Shown piece by piece: positions 1 through 8,011 of a DNA stretch of 64,000 nucleotides; positions within the stretch are counted from its first letter, which is position 1; every line of letters starts with the position of its first letter. The notes beneath the pieces were generated by a model. The model saw only the letters and a program-made list of their open reading frames with translations, searched no databases and was not told the DNA's origin. Made by a program: the position numbers and the translations under genes. Source of the DNA: Brasenia schreberi (taxonomy: Eukaryota; Streptophyta; Magnoliopsida; Nymphaeales; Cabombaceae); contig JAYKKT010000073.1 in assembly GCA_036023115.1 (NCBI GenBank), positions 12,339,001 to 12,403,000 of the forward strand, given 5' to 3'.

Positions 1-1
1 A

Positions 2-691
2 CTAAATTTAAACTTACTTTCCGTATCCCAAATTTCGAATCAAAATTATGTTATAACCTTTTCATCTACCGGATGTATTGTACAGGACCGCCTCTCAAAG
101 AAAGTGATTGGGCGTGGCCATAGAGAGGGCGGACTTTACATTATGGATTATTTGCATAGTATAGGATATGTAAATGTTTTGACAAATGATGCTCTTTTAT
201 GGCACAAGAGACTTGGACATCTTAATGCTCAAAAATTGTATCAATGTCCTCTTGAATTGAAATTTAAGGAATCTTTTTCTTACAAAGATTGTGTTCTTGG
301 TAAAATGCAACATCTCCTATTTCCAAACAAAACACATGTTACAACAAGACCCTTCGAAATAATTCATTCGGATGTATGGGGTTCGGCACCTGTTTTGTCT
401 AAAGAAGGTATTTCCTATTATGTTATTTTTGTAGATAACTTTACTAGGTATACATGTGTATATCTTTTAAAAGCAAAATCTGATGTCTTCCAAAATTTTG
501 TTATTTTTCATAATCTTGTAAAGAATCAATTTGATTCAGAAATCAAAATTTTTAGATCGGATTCAGGAGGAGAGTTTATGTCAAAGGATTTTGAAAACCA
601 CCTTAATAAGTTTGAGATTATACATCAAACTTCTTGTTCTAAGACTCCTAAACAAAATGGTGTTTCCAAACGAAAGCATAAACATATTTAG
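2..691 (+). pseudogene. copia GAG-pre-integrase and integrase core (fragment)
   Basis: The frame is open from the window edge, so the true start is upstream. It begins with NLLSVSQI, the usual lead into the copia pre-integrase domain. LLWHKRLGHLNAQKL is the pre-integrase zinc-binding motif, and the two cysteines follow near FSYKDCVLGK. The integrase core follows with IHSDVWG and later RSDSGGEF, which supply catalytic aspartates. The frame ends at a stop just past KTPKQNGV, where intact elements continue to the third catalytic residue. That region and what follows are in another frame, so the protein is broken. Confidence 0.88.
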
Positions 692-706
692 GAAACCACA
701 AGAACT

Positions 707-1006
707 TTGCTTTTGTCAAGTGGTGTTCTCAAAAATTTTTGGGCAGAAGCTATTATGATTGTAGTCTATTTAATTAATCGGATGCCCTTTTCGGTTTTAC
801 AAAATATGTCTCCTATAGAAAAACTTTTTAAAGTTTCCCCTAACTATTCAAGATTGCATGTTTTTGGATGTAAATTCTTTGTTTATACTGACAAAGATGA
901 TAAATTATCATCTCAGGCCATCGAATGTATTTTTCTAGGATATGGAATAACCAAAAAGGGATATAGGTGTTATGATTGTAAAAATGATAAGCTTTATGTA
1001 TCTTGA
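707..1006 (+). pseudogene. copia integrase C-terminal region (fragment)
   Basis: This open stretch continues the integrase of the same element after a frame change. NFWAEAIMIVVYLINRMP and SRLHVFGCKFFVYT are the conserved post-core segments of copia integrase, and ECIFLGYG is the usual end of that domain. A stop follows DKLYVS. It belongs with the preceding fragment. Confidence 0.85.
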
Positions 1007-1150
1007 GATGTTAGATTTTTTGAAAATGAATATGTTTTTAAAAGCGTGAATGATGATAGCTCTATTAATGACTCCAACTACTCCTTCTTGAATTTATAAA
1101 ATCAAGACTCTTTCTCGATGGTTCTATTGAGCTAAGACAAAGCTCGTCTA

Positions 1151-1504
1151 GTGGCAAAAAGGTTCACTCAGAGTATGGTATTGATTATGAAGAAACTTTT
1201 GCCCCCGTTGCACGCATCACCTCTGTTCGAACTCTTCTTGCCATTGCAGCCCACTCAACAATGGCCACTTACACAAATGGATGTTAAAAATGCCTTCCTT
1301 AATGGTGAGTTAGAAGAAGAGGTTTATATGCGTCCTCCTCCGGATACACTTGTCCGACCAACAAGGTTTGTCGTCTTCGTAAGGCTCTTTATGGTCTCAA
1401 ACAAGCACCTCGCCCGGTTTGCTAAATTTCACAAAGACTATCACCGCTTGGGGTTCTCTTCCAAAGTTGCTCATGATTCTCGCTTCTTTTTACTCGAAAA
1501 ATAG
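1151..1504 (+). pseudogene. copia reverse transcriptase fragment
   Basis: The start of a copia reverse transcriptase is visible but split between frames. EETFAPVARI and the SVRTLLAIAA helix are in one frame, and QMDVKNAFLNGELEEEVYM is in the frame listed here. Downstream LYGLKQAP-like text is damaged. The catalytic YVDD region survives only as LLLYVDDT near 1530. Most of the palm and thumb is missing before the RNase H fragment. Confidence 0.8.
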
Positions 1505-1608
1505 AAAATGGTACCGTTGTCTTTGCTTCTTTATGTCGATGATACGATTATTATGTAATCAACCAGAAGAATGGTGAACTTCTGAGTGATCCCACACCTT
1601 ATAGACAG

Positions 1609-2259
1609 ATGGTTGGAGCACTCACATATCTCACCATAACACGGCTTGATATTGCTCATGTTGTTCATACTGTAAGTCAGTTTCAGCATGCACCCACCTT
1701 AGTGCATATGAGTGCTGTTATGAGGATTATTTGCTATATTCGACAAACCTTAATTAAGGAAGTATTTCTATCTTCCTCGTTATTTCAGTTGCTTGCATAT
1801 ACTGATGCTGATTGGGGTGGTGATGTGAATGACAAACACTCTACTACCAGATATTGCATATACCTTGGTCACTCACTCATTTTATGGAGATGCAAGAAAC
1901 AACAAAAGGTGTCTCTTTCGTCCACTGAAGCTGAGTATCGTGCTATGGCCAACACTACTACAGAACTAACTTGGTTGTGATGACTACTTCAAGACTTGAG
2001 CATACAACTGGAAGCTCCTCCAATAATGTTCTGCGACAACAAAAGTACTATGTATATAGCCAACAACCATACCTTCCATGAGCGCACAAAGCACATAGAG
2101 ATGGATTGTCACTATGTTCATGAAGAGCATCTACAAGGCAATTTGACATTATAGTTTGTAAAATCAGAATATCAACTTGCAGATGTGTTCACCAAGTCCT
2201 TACCTGCTCCTTGATTTTAATCTTTAATTGGCAAACTTTAGGTCATGAAGCTGTCAGTT
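1609..2259 (+). pseudogene. copia RNase H domain (fragment)
   Basis: MVGALTYLTITRLDIAHVV is the conserved linker before copia RNase H. AYTDADWGGD holds the first catalytic aspartate, and VSLSSTEAEYRAM holds the conserved glutamate. After TELTWL at 1980 a stop occurs, and the rest of the domain, including the HTKHIEMD-like block and the Q-ADVFTK motif near 2180, is readable only in shifted frames. Confidence 0.85.
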
Positions 2260-2269
2260 TGAGGGGGGG
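2260..2269 (+). other. polypurine tract of copia element 1
   Basis: A run of A/G with eight Gs sits immediately before TGTTAAAG. This is the position and composition of the plus-strand primer site of an LTR retrotransposon, and it fixes the start of the 3' LTR. Confidence 0.8.
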
Positions 2270-2649
2270 TGTTAAAGAACTGGCCCTGGCCCACTGGGCC
2301 ATCAGGGCTAGGGCCCCAGGGCCACTAGCCGTTGGGGGCCCTGGTCCCCAACGGCTAGTGAAATAGCCATTGGGGGCTGGCTGCAGCCTGCCCCCCTCTT
2401 TCCCCTCTCCCTTCTCTCTTTACTCCCTCACTCTCTCTCTCACTCTTTTTCACTCTTTCTTTCTCTATAAATACACTTGTAATCTCTTATAAATTCAAGC
2501 CTTTGATGGCTAATGAATAACGATTATTTATTCAAGCTTGTGCTTTGTTTATTCTCCTTTTCGCATGCACTTGTTGCTCTTGGCTATTTCCTTTTCTATG
2601 GGCTTGTGATTGTTACTTTGTGGTATTGTCCACTCGTTGATCTTCCGCA
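2270..2649 (+). repeat. 3' LTR of copia element 1 (right end uncertain)
   Basis: The LTR starts with TGTTAAAG right after the polypurine tract. It carries a GC-rich block with a perfect hairpin at 2323-2360, a (CT)-rich tract, and a TATA box (TATAAATA) at 2466-2473, expected of an LTR promoter. The end is set at a CA dinucleotide near 2649, but other CA ends up to about 2700 are possible. Nothing recognisable lies between there and the hAT relic at 2810. Confidence 0.6.
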
Positions 2650-2809
2650 ACTATATTGAAGCGTAGACTTCATTATAGCCCTATCCATGGCTTAATAAAA
2701 ATAGCCCATAAATGGTTTCTCCTCGCTATAAGCCAATCTTAAAACCTTCACTAATAGACATGTAATCCTTGTATTTCAAAATGTACTCCTGAAGACTGTC
2801 TCGAAAATT

Positions 2810-3594
2810 TCATTCGAACTTTCTGTTTCTTCTGTTATGAGGCAAGTCTGCAAATTGTTGCCACTCATTTGAGGAGAACATTTTCTTCAATGCTTGCTTT
2901 TGTCTCATAATACTCTGTACAGATAAGAAGTTTGTTGCATACCGAGTTGCAGCTGTTCGAAGAAGCTCTACACTTTTTGTATATCTCCTCATCATACACA
3001 AAACAAATGCATGGTTGTAGATGAATTTGGTGATATCTTGGGAACACTCAATTGCTGCCTTTATTTCATCCATCTCACCAATATCCTCAATGATGAGATC
3101 TAAACAATGGGTTGCACATGATGTCCAATAGAAAGTCTCATAAGTATCAGCTAACTACTTCTCAACTGCTTTGTAGTTAGTTGCATTATCTATAATCAAC
3201 TAGACTATATTCTCTAGCCCAACCTCGCATATCACCTTATCAAATTCTTACCGTAGGATATCTGCAGTGTGCCTCTCCTCTGACATGTCTAGAGATCTCA
3301 AAAACATAAGTCATTTAGGATAGTAGATAAGAAAGTTTAGCAAGATCCTTTCTCGCCTATCTGTCCATCCATTTGCCATGATAGTGCATCCTATCTCCTT
3401 CCATTTCTCTCAAAGTCGAATAATATTCTTGCACTTCAATGACGGTCTTATCTAATATCTTTTCTCTTAACTTCTGATAGGAGGGAATCTTATATCGTGG
3501 ACCAATGTTAGCAATTGCATCTACCATTGCTTGAAAATAAAAACTGTTTGCTGCATTAAATGGAATGCATGCATCATAAACATCTTCCCACTGA
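2810..3594 (-). pseudogene. hAT transposase relic A, DUF659 part
   Basis: Minus-strand translation gives pieces of a plant hAT transposase: DAIANIGPRYKIPSYQKLRE, then W-MDRR near 3360, TAEILR around 3270, a VQLITDN-like segment near 3200, and MDEIKAAIECSQDITKFIY at 3073. This is the DUF659 domain and the region after it. It aligns well with the second copy at 9180-9920. Frameshifts and stops break it in several places, and the C-terminal dimerisation domain is missing on the left. It is interrupted at 3594 by the LTR element, and its N-terminal side resumes at 7665. Confidence 0.85.
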
Positions 3595-3919
3595 TGTTGA
3601 AGAATATGTTTATCTAGTGTTCTTTGTATTAGTTTTATGTTTCTAGGTATTATTGTACTTGCCCAAAACTTTAGGGGTATTTTGATAATTTTTGGTACTA
3701 AGGGTATTTTGGTCAAATTCTATTTTACAGCTCCCTATATAAGGGCTGGTAGATTATATTAGAGAGTAAGAGATAGTGTTGTAAGTGAGAGTTGAGAAAA
3801 GGGGGGTGGCCTCCATTGGAGGTCCGCCCCTTACTTCAATCCTTCTTGTTTTTTCTCTTTAATATTAATGATATTCTTATTTTTCTTAATCTTCAGCAAT
3901 GTGACTCTGAATTTCAACA
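3595..3919 (+). repeat. 5' LTR of the gene-carrying element
   Basis: It begins TGTTGAAG and ends TTCAACA, a short inverted terminal repeat. A TATA box (TATATAAG) lies at 3736-3743. It matches 7340-7664 over its full length. Confidence 0.92.
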
Positions 3920-3931
3920 TGGTATCAGAGC
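3920..3931 (+). other. tRNA-Met primer binding site
   Basis: TGGTATCAGAGC lies directly against the LTR end. This is the standard copia primer site complementary to the 3' end of initiator tRNA-Met. Confidence 0.93.
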
Positions 3932-4050
3932 ATTCGTGCCTTTGTTGTTGATGGTTGGGTTTGATTTCTTTGTTCAGCCTTTTTCGTTGGATTGCTGGTG
4001 GTTTGTAGTGAATGGTACTATGTGTTTAGAAGGAAGTGAAGAATCAGGAG

Positions 4051-4095
4051 ATGGATTCGAGCCAGTATGTGAGGTACACGCCTGAGCAAGTGGAG
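4051..4095 (+). pseudogene. captured start of a class III HD-ZIP gene
   Basis: This 45-base stretch translates to MDSSQYVRYTPEQVE. That closely matches the run just ahead of and into the homeodomain of class III HD-ZIP transcription factors (REVOLUTA/PHABULOSA type, normally ...KYVRYTPEQVEALERVYAE...). The match stops abruptly after QVE and unrelated sequence follows, so only the first turn of the domain is present and it has no function. It is short but unusually specific. A database comparison is needed to exclude chance. Confidence 0.65.
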
Positions 4096-4605
4096 GACAA
4101 CAATGAACCAGTACTTGAAGGATTCGTTGGATCTTGATTTCACAAAAAGCTGTCATGTGATTTTTGAGAGGAAATTTGAGAATATGTCCATGTTTTTTTT
4201 TCACATATTCGGCTTCACATGCATATTGAGTGGTGGAGTAGAGGCCTTACTGCATGAGGCAAATAGAAGCGTGACATGGAAATATGTAGATCAAAAGGTG
4301 ATCGGAAGCATGGGATTAACATCCGGCGTGAAAAAAGTGCTAATGATGAGAAAAAGGAAAGAAAGAAGCTGTGAACTTGAGATTGGTGGCCAAGATGCTG
4401 ATTGCTGCTGTTGGAGAAATCCTTTAACTGATGAGTGTCATGAAGTTCTGTGACATCTGTTTCCATTTACCCACAGTGAGTTTTTTGGGTAGTTTTTGCA
4501 TACCCACAGTCTTAGATTGAGCTTTCTGTGTTCTCAAAAAGAATTTTTGTTTCAAAGCTAAATCGTGGATATTGGACAACATATATATTTAAAGGTACAA
4601 TCATT
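4096..4605 (+). other. unassigned interior of the gene-carrying element
   Basis: This interval lies between the HD-ZIP-like and IPK1-like pieces. A 116-codon open frame (4103-4450) crosses most of it, but I recognise no domain. The composition resembles plant intron or UTR sequence. It could be a further captured fragment that I cannot identify. Confidence 0.5.
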
Positions 4606-5130
4606 ACTTCTCATGATCGTCTTCTATGGAAGGATGAAGCGGAACTTCTGATGTCTCCATCCAAGGAAATATTATCCCAATTGTTTGTGCTACAGATTAT
4701 GAGTCCCTTGTTGGGTTGTAAACATGTTGACGCAGGGGTACATGTCCAAGTATCAAAAGGATTCCTCGACTCTGTGGAAAATAAAATTCATGGACAGCGG
4801 CCAGTTTGGTGTATTGATGCTGCCAAGGTCGATACATGCTGTGATTTTGCTCTTCTTATGTCTGAACATTCTTTGTTTCTACTTGTTTGTGGACTGAAGT
4901 GCATTGCATTGCCGTGGAAATAAAGCCAAAATGTGGATTTCTTCCTTTTTCAAGCTTCATTGCTGAAGCAAATGTTGTAAAGAAGAGGATTACATGATTC
5001 AAAATGCACCAAGTGTTGAAATTTCGTCAATATCTTAGACTTATTTTCTGGAATTAAGCGTGTTGTAAGAGCCTTGTTTACTACTCCACAAAACAATTTT
5101 CATGCATTTTTAGATGGGATCCTCATTTAA
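4606..5130 (+). pseudogene. IPK1: captured inositol-pentakisphosphate 2-kinase (IPK1) fragment
   Basis: Translation matches the N-terminal half of plant IPK1, the kinase that makes phytate (InsP6) from InsP5. Visible landmarks in order are LLWKDEAELLMSPSKEIL, PLLGCKHVDAGV, GQRPVWCIDAAKVDT, SEHSLF, then after a frame change VEIKPKCGFLP and FKMHQVLKF, then LDLFSG and FTTPQNNF. This covers roughly residues 65-260 of a protein of about 450. IEIKPKCGFLP is the family's conserved catalytic-lobe motif. The pieces follow one another without introns although plant IPK1 genes are multi-exonic, suggesting copying from spliced mRNA. Frameshifts, a stop before FKMHQ and an internal loss before LDLFSG make it non-functional. 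Confidence 0.85.
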
Positions 5131-5847
5131 GGTGGCTGCAACTGAGTTATTAATGAGAAGGTGGCGAATTAAGTGCATTATTACTCTTTGTATTAAACCA
5201 ATGAGGATTAAATTAAGCTTGCTGGAAGCTGCATTAATATATTGGAAAAGGCGGCTGGAATTAAAGGCATATGGTGGCTGGAATTATTGAATATGGCAGC
5301 AGCATTTTGTATTCCCAAGGAAGTCAAGATGATAACTGAACTTATTGGAAAGATGCATATAATGGTAATAGTTGCAGTTATTGGAATGTGGATTGAGAAT
5401 AAAGATGGTGGGCCTGGAAAAGCGGAGCAGTTATTGCACATTAAGCAAATTGGAGGCTGTATTTATTGGACTTGCTGAACATTCATTGCATATGGCTGAT
5501 GTTTATTCATCATGAAGGATTATGCATTTATTCCATATTCATTTATTGCATATTGCTGCATAACTGATCCCATTTAAGTTTGGTGAGCCCATTTAAGTCT
5601 GTCACTGCTTCTTCGTTGTCATCACTTATAATAGAGGTTTTTAGAGACTCTGCACAATGTCTTGGTGTACAATCAATTCTGATCCAGGTATTGGCAGATA
5701 GCATGAAAAGAAAATAAAGATGAATTGTAAAACAGAGATCTATCAAGGAAGAAAGTTGATAGATTATGCTAGACAAAGGGCCATGATAAAATTATTTGTT
5801 ATATTCATAAAAACAGAAAATGGAACGTTTCATGTCAGGCATCTTAA
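5131..5847 (+). other. unassigned interior between captured fragments
   Basis: About 0.7 kb of AT-rich sequence between the IPK1 and UCH37-like pieces. It has repeated ATTGGA and TGGCTGGAATTA motifs near 5230-5420 and TTTATTC/CATATT repeats near 5490-5560. Short open frames occur on both strands, but none has a family signature I recognise. Confidence 0.5.
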
Positions 5848-6360
5848 GGTGTGCTGTATGAACTTGATGGACTGATGGAAGGCCCTATAAGTCTTGGCCA
5901 GTGTCCCGGTGATAGAGATGATACGGAATGGTTGCGGATGGTTCAGCCTGTAATCCAGGAAAGAATTGAAAGGTATTCAAGGAGTGAAATAAGGTTTAAC
6001 TTTTTAGCGGTTATAAAGAACAGAAAGGAGATACATTTACCGCTAAGTTGAAGGAACTGCAGAAGAAAAGAGAAGTCATTTTGCAAGAGTTAGTTGCTGC
6101 ACAAACCAAGGGAATGGATGGCATGGATTCTGGTATAGGGGGGAGCAGTGCCATTGAAGAGCTAAACAAATCACTTGCTGATGTGATTTTTGGAATCGAG
6201 AGTGCAACAGAGAAAATACTGATGGAGGAAGACAAATTCAGAAAATGGAGAACAGAGAATATCAGAAGGAAGCATAATTATATATCTTTCCTATTCAATT
6301 GTTTGAAGATCCTCACAGAGAAAAATATGCTAAGACTTTTTTTAGTTATCGAGGAAAGGC
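5848..6360 (+). pseudogene. UCH2: captured UCH37-type ubiquitin hydrolase C-terminal half
   Basis: The sequence encodes [19 protein letters not shown], then [23 protein letters not shown]. After a one-base frame change near 6030 come [19 protein letters not shown] and the tail TENIRRKHNYISFLFNCLKIL. This is the end of the peptidase C12 domain plus the UCH37-like C-terminal domain of plant UCH1/UCH2, which edits ubiquitin chains at the proteasome. The catalytic cysteine and histidine regions lie in the missing N-terminal half, so it has no enzyme activity. No introns interrupt the match, again suggesting capture from spliced RNA. After 6340 the match fades into element sequence. Confidence 0.87.
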
Positions 6361-6540
6361 AGAATGAAGATCCATTGCAACAACAAGTGCATTACCTGCA
6401 CATCAACTGGTTGATGAAATGTTGAAGAGAGAAGTTTATCTGCACATGAAGTGTTTGATAAAATGCTCAAGAAAGAGTAACATGAACATGAAGTGTTTGA
6501 AGAAATGTTTAAGAGAATTGAAAAATTCTTCTGTAAGTTT

Positions 6541-7158
6541 GCAGTCATGAGGACTGCTTTGTTGTTATGACAGCCAGGATGGCTGCCTTATTGTTGTGAC
6601 ACTCAGGATGACTACTTTAATGTTGTGACAGTCAGGAAGGCTGCTTTGTTGATGTAACAGCCAGGATGACGACTTTATTGTTGTGACAGTCACGATGACT
6701 GCTTTGATGTTGTGACAACCAGGATGGTTGCTTTGTTGACGTAACAGCCAGGATGGTTGCTTTATTGTTGTGACAGTCAAGATGGCTGCTTTGTTGATGT
6801 AACAGCCATGATGGCTGTTTTATTGTTGTGACAATCAAAATAGCTGCTTTATTACAGGATGGTTGCTTTGTTGATATGACAGCTAGAATGACTGTTTTGT
6901 TGTTGTGACAGCCAATAAGGCTGCTTTATTGTTGTAACAACCAAGATGACTGCTTTGTTGTTGTGACAACCAAGATGGTTGCTTTGTTGATGTGACAGTT
7001 AGGATGACTATTTTAATGTTGTGACAGCCAAGATGACTGCTTTGATGTTGTGACAGCCAGGAGGGTTGCTTTGTTGTTATGACAGCCAAGATGACTGCTT
7101 TGATATTGTGACAGCCAGGTTGTCTGCTTTGTTGTTGTTACAGTCAAGAAAACTGAGT
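6541..7158 (+). repeat. 29-bp minisatellite, about 20 copies
   Basis: About twenty head-to-tail copies of a 29-base unit whose consensus is close to TGACAGCCAGGATGGCTGC plus TTTGTTGTTG. Copies vary by a few bases; one near 6840-6880 is longer by an internal duplication. There are no spacers between units. Because 29 is not a multiple of three, every frame is cycled through each three units, which yields repetitive antisense open frames that I do not regard as genes. Confidence 0.93.
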
Positions 7159-7331
7159 TGAGAATGCAGTTAGAGATGCTGTTTGTGATGATAAGCCAGG
7201 AAGGCCAAGATATTTTTCAGCCAAAGAAGTTGTTGAAGATCAGATCAGTGATGAAGACAATAAAGAACATTTCAAACAGATATGAAGATTTTTTGGCAAG
7301 TTTAGAGTTCGAAGTATCTCACCCCCAACTT

Positions 7332-7339
7332 GAGGGAGG
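7332..7339 (+). other. polypurine tract of the gene-carrying element
   Basis: GAGGGAGG lies immediately before the TGTTGAAG start of the 3' LTR, which is the expected place for second-strand priming. Confidence 0.85.
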
Positions 7340-7664
7340 TGTTGAAGAATATGCTTATCTAGTGTTCTTTGTGTTAGTTTTATGTTTCTAGGGATTATTG
7401 TACTCACTCAAAACTTTAGGGGCATTTTGGTAATTTTCAGTACTAGGGGTATTTTGGTCAAATTCTATTTTATAGCTCCCTATATAAGGGCTGTCAGATT
7501 GTATTAGAGAGCAAGAGATAGTGTTGTAAGTGAGAGTGGAAAAAAGGGGGGCGGCCTGCATTGGAGGTCCGCCCCTTACTTCAATCTTTCTTGTTTTTTC
7601 TCTTTAATATTAATGATATTCTTGTTTTTCTTAATCTTCAGCAATGTGACTCTGAATTTCAACA
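7340..7664 (+). repeat. 3' LTR of the gene-carrying element
   Basis: A direct copy of 3595-3919 with the same TG...CA ends and the same TATA box, diverged at about 22 positions by eye. Confidence 0.92.
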
Positions 7665-8011
7665 ACTGCAAGGTCTGCCTGATCATGCAGTTGTTCTGAA
7701 GCCATAACAGCACAAATTAAAGGTTGAGTACTAGGTGTAGTGGTATGAGGAAAAAATGAATGTATGCTAGAAGCAACTCTTCCTCTACTCCTTCTAGGTG
7801 GTCGTGAACTGCTACTATCAATCTCTTTTCTAGCATCTGAAGGCAAACTATCAGTGAATCCAATAACATCATCATCTTCCTAAAACATCTCCAAATCATC
7901 CTTTTATTGTCTCTTATCTTGTATACTCTCAATCATCCGAAGACATTATCATTTAATGCCTTCTAACAAACTTCTAACTTTGTCTTTGCAAGGAACAACT
8001 TATTTCCTGGT
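7665..8011 (-). pseudogene. hAT transposase relic A, N-terminal linker part
   Basis: This is the other side of relic A after the LTR element. Minus-strand translation includes ASSIHSFFPHTTTPSTQP and SRGRVASS, matching the same linker in the second copy (about 9925-10340). It runs to the start of the region after the BED finger (KEVVPCKDKV-like text near 7990) and stops at 8011, where a new transposon terminus begins. The BED finger itself is not found on this copy. Confidence 0.75.

Larger units (their letters stand above)
1..2649 (+). mobile_element. Ty1/copia LTR retrotransposon 1, 3' part, decayed
   Basis: This is the 3' part of a copia element read on the plus strand; its 5' LTR and gag lie outside the window. 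The order GAG-pre-integrase, integrase, reverse transcriptase, RNase H, polypurine tract, LTR is the copia order. The coding sequence is broken into separate frames, most of the reverse transcriptase is missing, and stops occur throughout, so it cannot be autonomous. The right edge is uncertain: I place it at the first plausible TG...CA LTR end, and without the 5' LTR this cannot be tested. Confidence 0.85.
3595..7664 (+). mobile_element. non-autonomous LTR element carrying host gene fragments
   Basis: Two 325-bp LTRs in direct orientation flank about 3.4 kb. They are followed and preceded by a perfect tRNA-Met-type primer site and a purine tract respectively. The flanking five bases are actga on the left and actgc on the right, a target duplication with one change. 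The uninterrupted hAT copy at about 9920 shows the pre-insertion order. By eye the LTRs differ at about 22 of 325 positions, so the insertion is not recent. I find no gag, protease, integrase or polymerase motifs inside. The interior instead holds sense fragments of host genes (HD-ZIP III, IPK1, UCH37-type) and a 29-bp minisatellite. Movement would have needed proteins from another element. Confidence 0.9.

Noticed and set aside
6565..7089. Repetitive minus-strand open frames rich in SSWL and TTIKQP
   Set aside because: They arise from the 29-base repeat, which shifts frame each unit. There is no start context or conservation to support a protein.
6541..7158. Regular 29-bp repeats resembling a CRISPR array
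   Set aside because: The units are contiguous with no unique spacers, diverge among themselves, and lie inside a plant LTR element. This is a minisatellite.
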